Assembly (NCBI GenBank): GCA_019425045.1
Contig: JAHYYI010000053.1
Location: 1 to 6,897 of the forward strand
Direction: 5' to 3'
DNA from: Collinsella sp.
Lineage (GTDB): Bacteria > Actinomycetota > Coriobacteriia > Coriobacteriales > Coriobacteriaceae
Length of the DNA stretch: 6,897 nt
Position 1 is the first letter of the stretch. Each line of letters opens with the position of its first letter. A model generated the notes under the pieces. The model did not search any database and was not told the DNA's origin. It saw nothing but the letters and a program-made list of their open reading frames with translations. Positions 5,336-6,897 of the stretch are shown piece after piece. The translations under genes were made by a program, and so were the position numbers.

Positions 5336-6340
5336 ATGGCCGCTGTTAAAAAATCGGTTTCCGTTAAGGACGTGGCGCGTCTCGCGGGCGTCTCGGAGCA
5401 GACAGTCTCGCGTACGGTGCACGATTCGCCCAGCGTGCGCCCCGAGACCAAGGAGCGCGTGCGTGCCGCCATGCGCGAGCTGGGGTATCGCCCCAATTTT
5501 GCCGGTCGATCGCTGCGCCGCGGCAAGTTTAAGACCGTCGGCGTCGCCATGTTCAACATTACCGGTACCGGCAACCTCGACCGTATGGAGGGCTTTGCTG
5601 CCGCCGCCGATAAGCACGGCTACGCCATTACCCTCACGAAAGTAGATGGGCATCCGTATACCCTCGAGAGCGCATCGTCGCGCATGAGCGCACTGCCGGT
5701 GGATGGCATGGTCGTGATCATGAATCGCATGCCGGCGGACTTTGGCACCTTCGAGCCACTGCCCGGCATGCAGACAGTGCTCGTTACGATGTTGGAGCAC
5801 CCGCTTTGTTCAACGGTCGATAACGACCAGTTCGATTGCTCGCGCCAGGTGGTCGAGTATTTGCTGGAGCAGGGGCACAAGACCGTGCACTTTATCTCGT
5901 GCCCCGAGCGCTCGCTTTCGGGCATGCAGCGCGAGGAAGGCTGGCGCGAGACATTGCGCGCACATGGTATTGAGCTGCCGCGACTCATCCGTGGCGATTG
6001 GACGGCGCAGAGCGGATATGCCGCAGGCCAGGCTCTGGCGGACGATCCGACCTGTACTGCCATCTATGCCTCCAACGACGCCATGGCCTACGGCTGCATT
6101 CGCGGGCTCGAGTCGCGCGGAAGGCGTGTGCCCGAGGACGTGAGCGTGGTGGGTGTTGATGACAGCCTGGGCGATATCGTGCCCGACCGTCGCCTGACCA
6201 CCGTGCGCTTTGACAACAGGCGTGTCGGCATGTGGGCAGTCGATAAGATCGCCGGTGCCGAGGGGGGTGCGTCTGGCGTGGAGCACATGCTGATCCCCGG
6301 CGTGCTCGTAGAGGGCGATACGGTGCGCGATTTGCGCTAG
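5336..6340 (+). CDS. LacI-family transcriptional regulator (regulator 2), probable lac repressor
   Basis: The product is a 334-residue LacI-type repressor. The helix-turn-helix (about residues 9-29) contains LAGVSEQTVSRTVH, the hinge is FAGRSL with the key leucine at 60, and the effector domain carries SNDAMAYG and VPEDVSVVGVDDS. It is roughly half identical by eye to regulator 1 throughout, sharing RMS-LPVDGM, EHP-CSTV, GDW-A-SGYAAG and the C-terminal VRDLR, so the two arose by duplication. The recognition helix differs: E21-Q22 here against Leu-Lys in regulator 1. The Shine-Dalgarno sequence is weak (GAAAGA), but ATG at 5336 is well supported by N-terminal length. It is divergent from lacE with two operators between, and lacF lies 214 bp downstream on the same strand. 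Repression of lacEG, lacF and possibly itself is inferred. Confidence 0.94.
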   Translation: MAAVKKSVSVKDVARLAGVSEQTVSRTVHDSPSVRPETKERVRAAMRELGYRPNFAGRSLRRGKFKTVGVAMFNITGTGNLDRMEGFAAAADKHGYAITLTKVDGHPYTLESASSRMSALPVDGMVVIMNRMPADFGTFEPLPGMQTVLVTMLEHPLCSTVDNDQFDCSRQVVEYLLEQGHKTVHFISCPERSLSGMQREEGWRETLRAHGIELPRLIRGDWTAQSGYAAGQALADDPTCTAIYASNDAMAYGCIRGLESRGRRVPEDVSVVGVDDSLGDIVPDRRLTTVRFDNRRVGMWAVDKIAGAEGGASGVEHMLIPGVLVEGDTVRDLR

Positions 6341-6400
6341 GGCGCGGTCCTGTTTGGGTTTCCGTTAATCATGTTTGATATTGTTCGAAATGGTTTGGAA

Positions 6401-6429
6401 ACCGTTCACGGGTGAAAATTGACCGTTCA
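6401..6429 (+). promoter_or_regulatory. Two direct ACCGTTCA elements upstream of lacF (copies 3 and 4)
   Basis: ACCGTTCAC (6401-6409) and ACCGTTCAT (6422-6430) are direct repeats exactly 21 bp apart, two helical turns, on the same face of the DNA. The first lies 9 bp upstream of the TTGACC -35; the second overlaps that -35. Both face lacF, as the other copies face the two EIIC genes. Confidence 0.5.
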
Positions 6430-6446
6430 TAGCTTGAAATTATGTT
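6419..6446 (+). promoter_or_regulatory. Predicted lacF promoter
   Basis: TTGACC (6419-6424, five of six) and TATGTT (6441-6446, four of six) are separated by 16 bp in an AT-rich stretch. Transcription would start near 6453, leaving a leader of about 100 nt before lacF. No terminator is visible after regulator 2, so read-through from that gene is also possible. Confidence 0.55.
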
Positions 6447-6468
6447 TTGCGTTGTTCTTTTTTGTTTG

Positions 6469-6488
6469 AATGTTAATGTTTCTGCCAT
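6469..6488. promoter_or_regulatory. Degenerate LacI-type operator in the lacF leader
   Basis: AATGTTAATGTT (6469-6480) matches 11 of the 12 first bases of the regulator 2 operator read as AATGTTAACGTT. GCCAT follows after three extra bases (6484-6488). The left half-site is strong and the right is displaced. It lies about 16-35 nt downstream of the predicted lacF start, a blocking position. Confidence 0.35.
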
Positions 6489-6554
6489 ACAGAACGCAGC
6501 GCGTATGCCCGGACGCGATGCTCTCCATTGGTTCATATGTGAAAGGAACGCAAT

Positions 6555-6893
6555 ATGGCAACCAAAGAAGAAATCTCGATGGTTGGATTCGAGATCGTCG
6601 CATACGCAGGTGACGCCCAGACCGATCTGCTTGCAGCGCTCGATGCTGCTCGCGAGGGTGATTTTGAGAAGGCCGAGCAGCTGCACAAGGATGCCAGCGA
6701 TGCGCTCATCGGTGCCCACGACACGCAGACCAAGCTGCTTTCGCAGGAGGCCGGCGGTGGCGAGATGGAGATGACCTTCATCATGGCTCACGCTCAGGAC
6801 ACTCTCATGACCACTATGATCCTGGAGAAGCAGACCCGCTTTACCATCGATGCCTACAAGCGCATCGCCGAGCTCGAGGCCAAGCTCGCCTAA
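6555..6893 (+). CDS. lacF: PTS lactose-specific EIIA
   Basis: This cytoplasmic phosphocarrier takes phosphate from HPr and passes it to the EIIB domain of LacE. It is a small all-helical protein of 112 residues (LacF is usually about 103-105, ChbA about 116) that forms trimers in this family. The opening GFEIVAYAGDA is LacF-like. The active-site segment is MAHAQDTLMTT, with phospho-accepting H79 and metal-binding D82 corresponding to H78 and D81 of the staphylococcal/lactococcal protein. The His that normally follows that Asp (HxQDHLMT) is Thr83 here. GAAAGGAA lies 6 nt before the ATG. The stop TAA (6891-6893) is complete. It is transcribed away from lacE and lies downstream of regulator 2, with its own predicted promoter. 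The alternative is a chitobiose/cellobiose EIIA, but the neighbours and the N-terminus favour lactose. Confidence 0.93.
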   Translation: MATKEEISMVGFEIVAYAGDAQTDLLAALDAAREGDFEKAEQLHKDASDALIGAHDTQTKLLSQEAGGGEMEMTFIMAHAQDTLMTTMILEKQTRFTIDAYKRIAELEAKLA

Positions 6894-6897
6894 CGAG

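Noticed and set aside
6369..6791. Minus-strand open frame across the lacF promoter and gene
   Set aside because: It overlaps lacF antisense, has no recognisable domain, and spans an AT-rich promoter region.

Overview
The window reads as part of a phosphotransferase (PTS) lactose/beta-galactoside locus from a GC-rich Gram-positive gut-type bacterium. GC-rich codon use, Lactococcus/Staphylococcus-type lactose PTS proteins and LacI-family control would fit Coriobacteriia such as Collinsella. That placement is inference, since no rRNA or other marker is present.

Layout from left to right. (1) At the left edge, on the minus strand, are the first 21 codons of a lactose-family PTS EIIC gene. (2) A 275-bp divergent control region follows, with a 24-bp perfect palindrome, a second half-operator and promoters facing both ways. 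(3) A LacI-family regulator lies on the plus strand (339-1349). (4) A 347-bp convergent gap holds three 55-bp imperfect palindromes at an 80/81-bp period, then an intrinsic terminator for the minus-strand operon. (5) On the minus strand are lacG (6-phospho-beta-galactosidase, 1697-3136) and upstream of it lacE (PTS EIICB, 3203-4978), separated by a 66-bp gap with a strong hairpin. (6) A 357-bp divergent control region has two operators that are near-identical but inverted, centred 120 bp apart, plus other palindromes. (7) A second LacI-family regulator lies on the plus strand (5336-6340), a clear paralogue of the first. (8) A 214-bp gap with its own promoter leads to lacF (EIIA, 6555-6893).

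How the genes fit together. LacF passes phosphate from HPr to the EIIB domain of LacE. LacE imports and phosphorylates lactose or a related beta-galactoside, and LacG hydrolyses the 6-phospho product in the cytoplasm. Each PTS transporter gene is divergent from a LacI-type regulator, and each divergent region has operators of the type AATG-N2-AACGTT-N2-CATT. The two regulators differ at the residues expected to read bases inside the half-site, and the two operator sets differ there too. A separate motif, ACCGTTCAC, lies 8-10 bp upstream of a TTG-starting hexamer facing each of the three PTS transcription units.

The genes are recognisable. The least explained structures are the three 55-bp palindromes and the shared ACCGTTCAC element.
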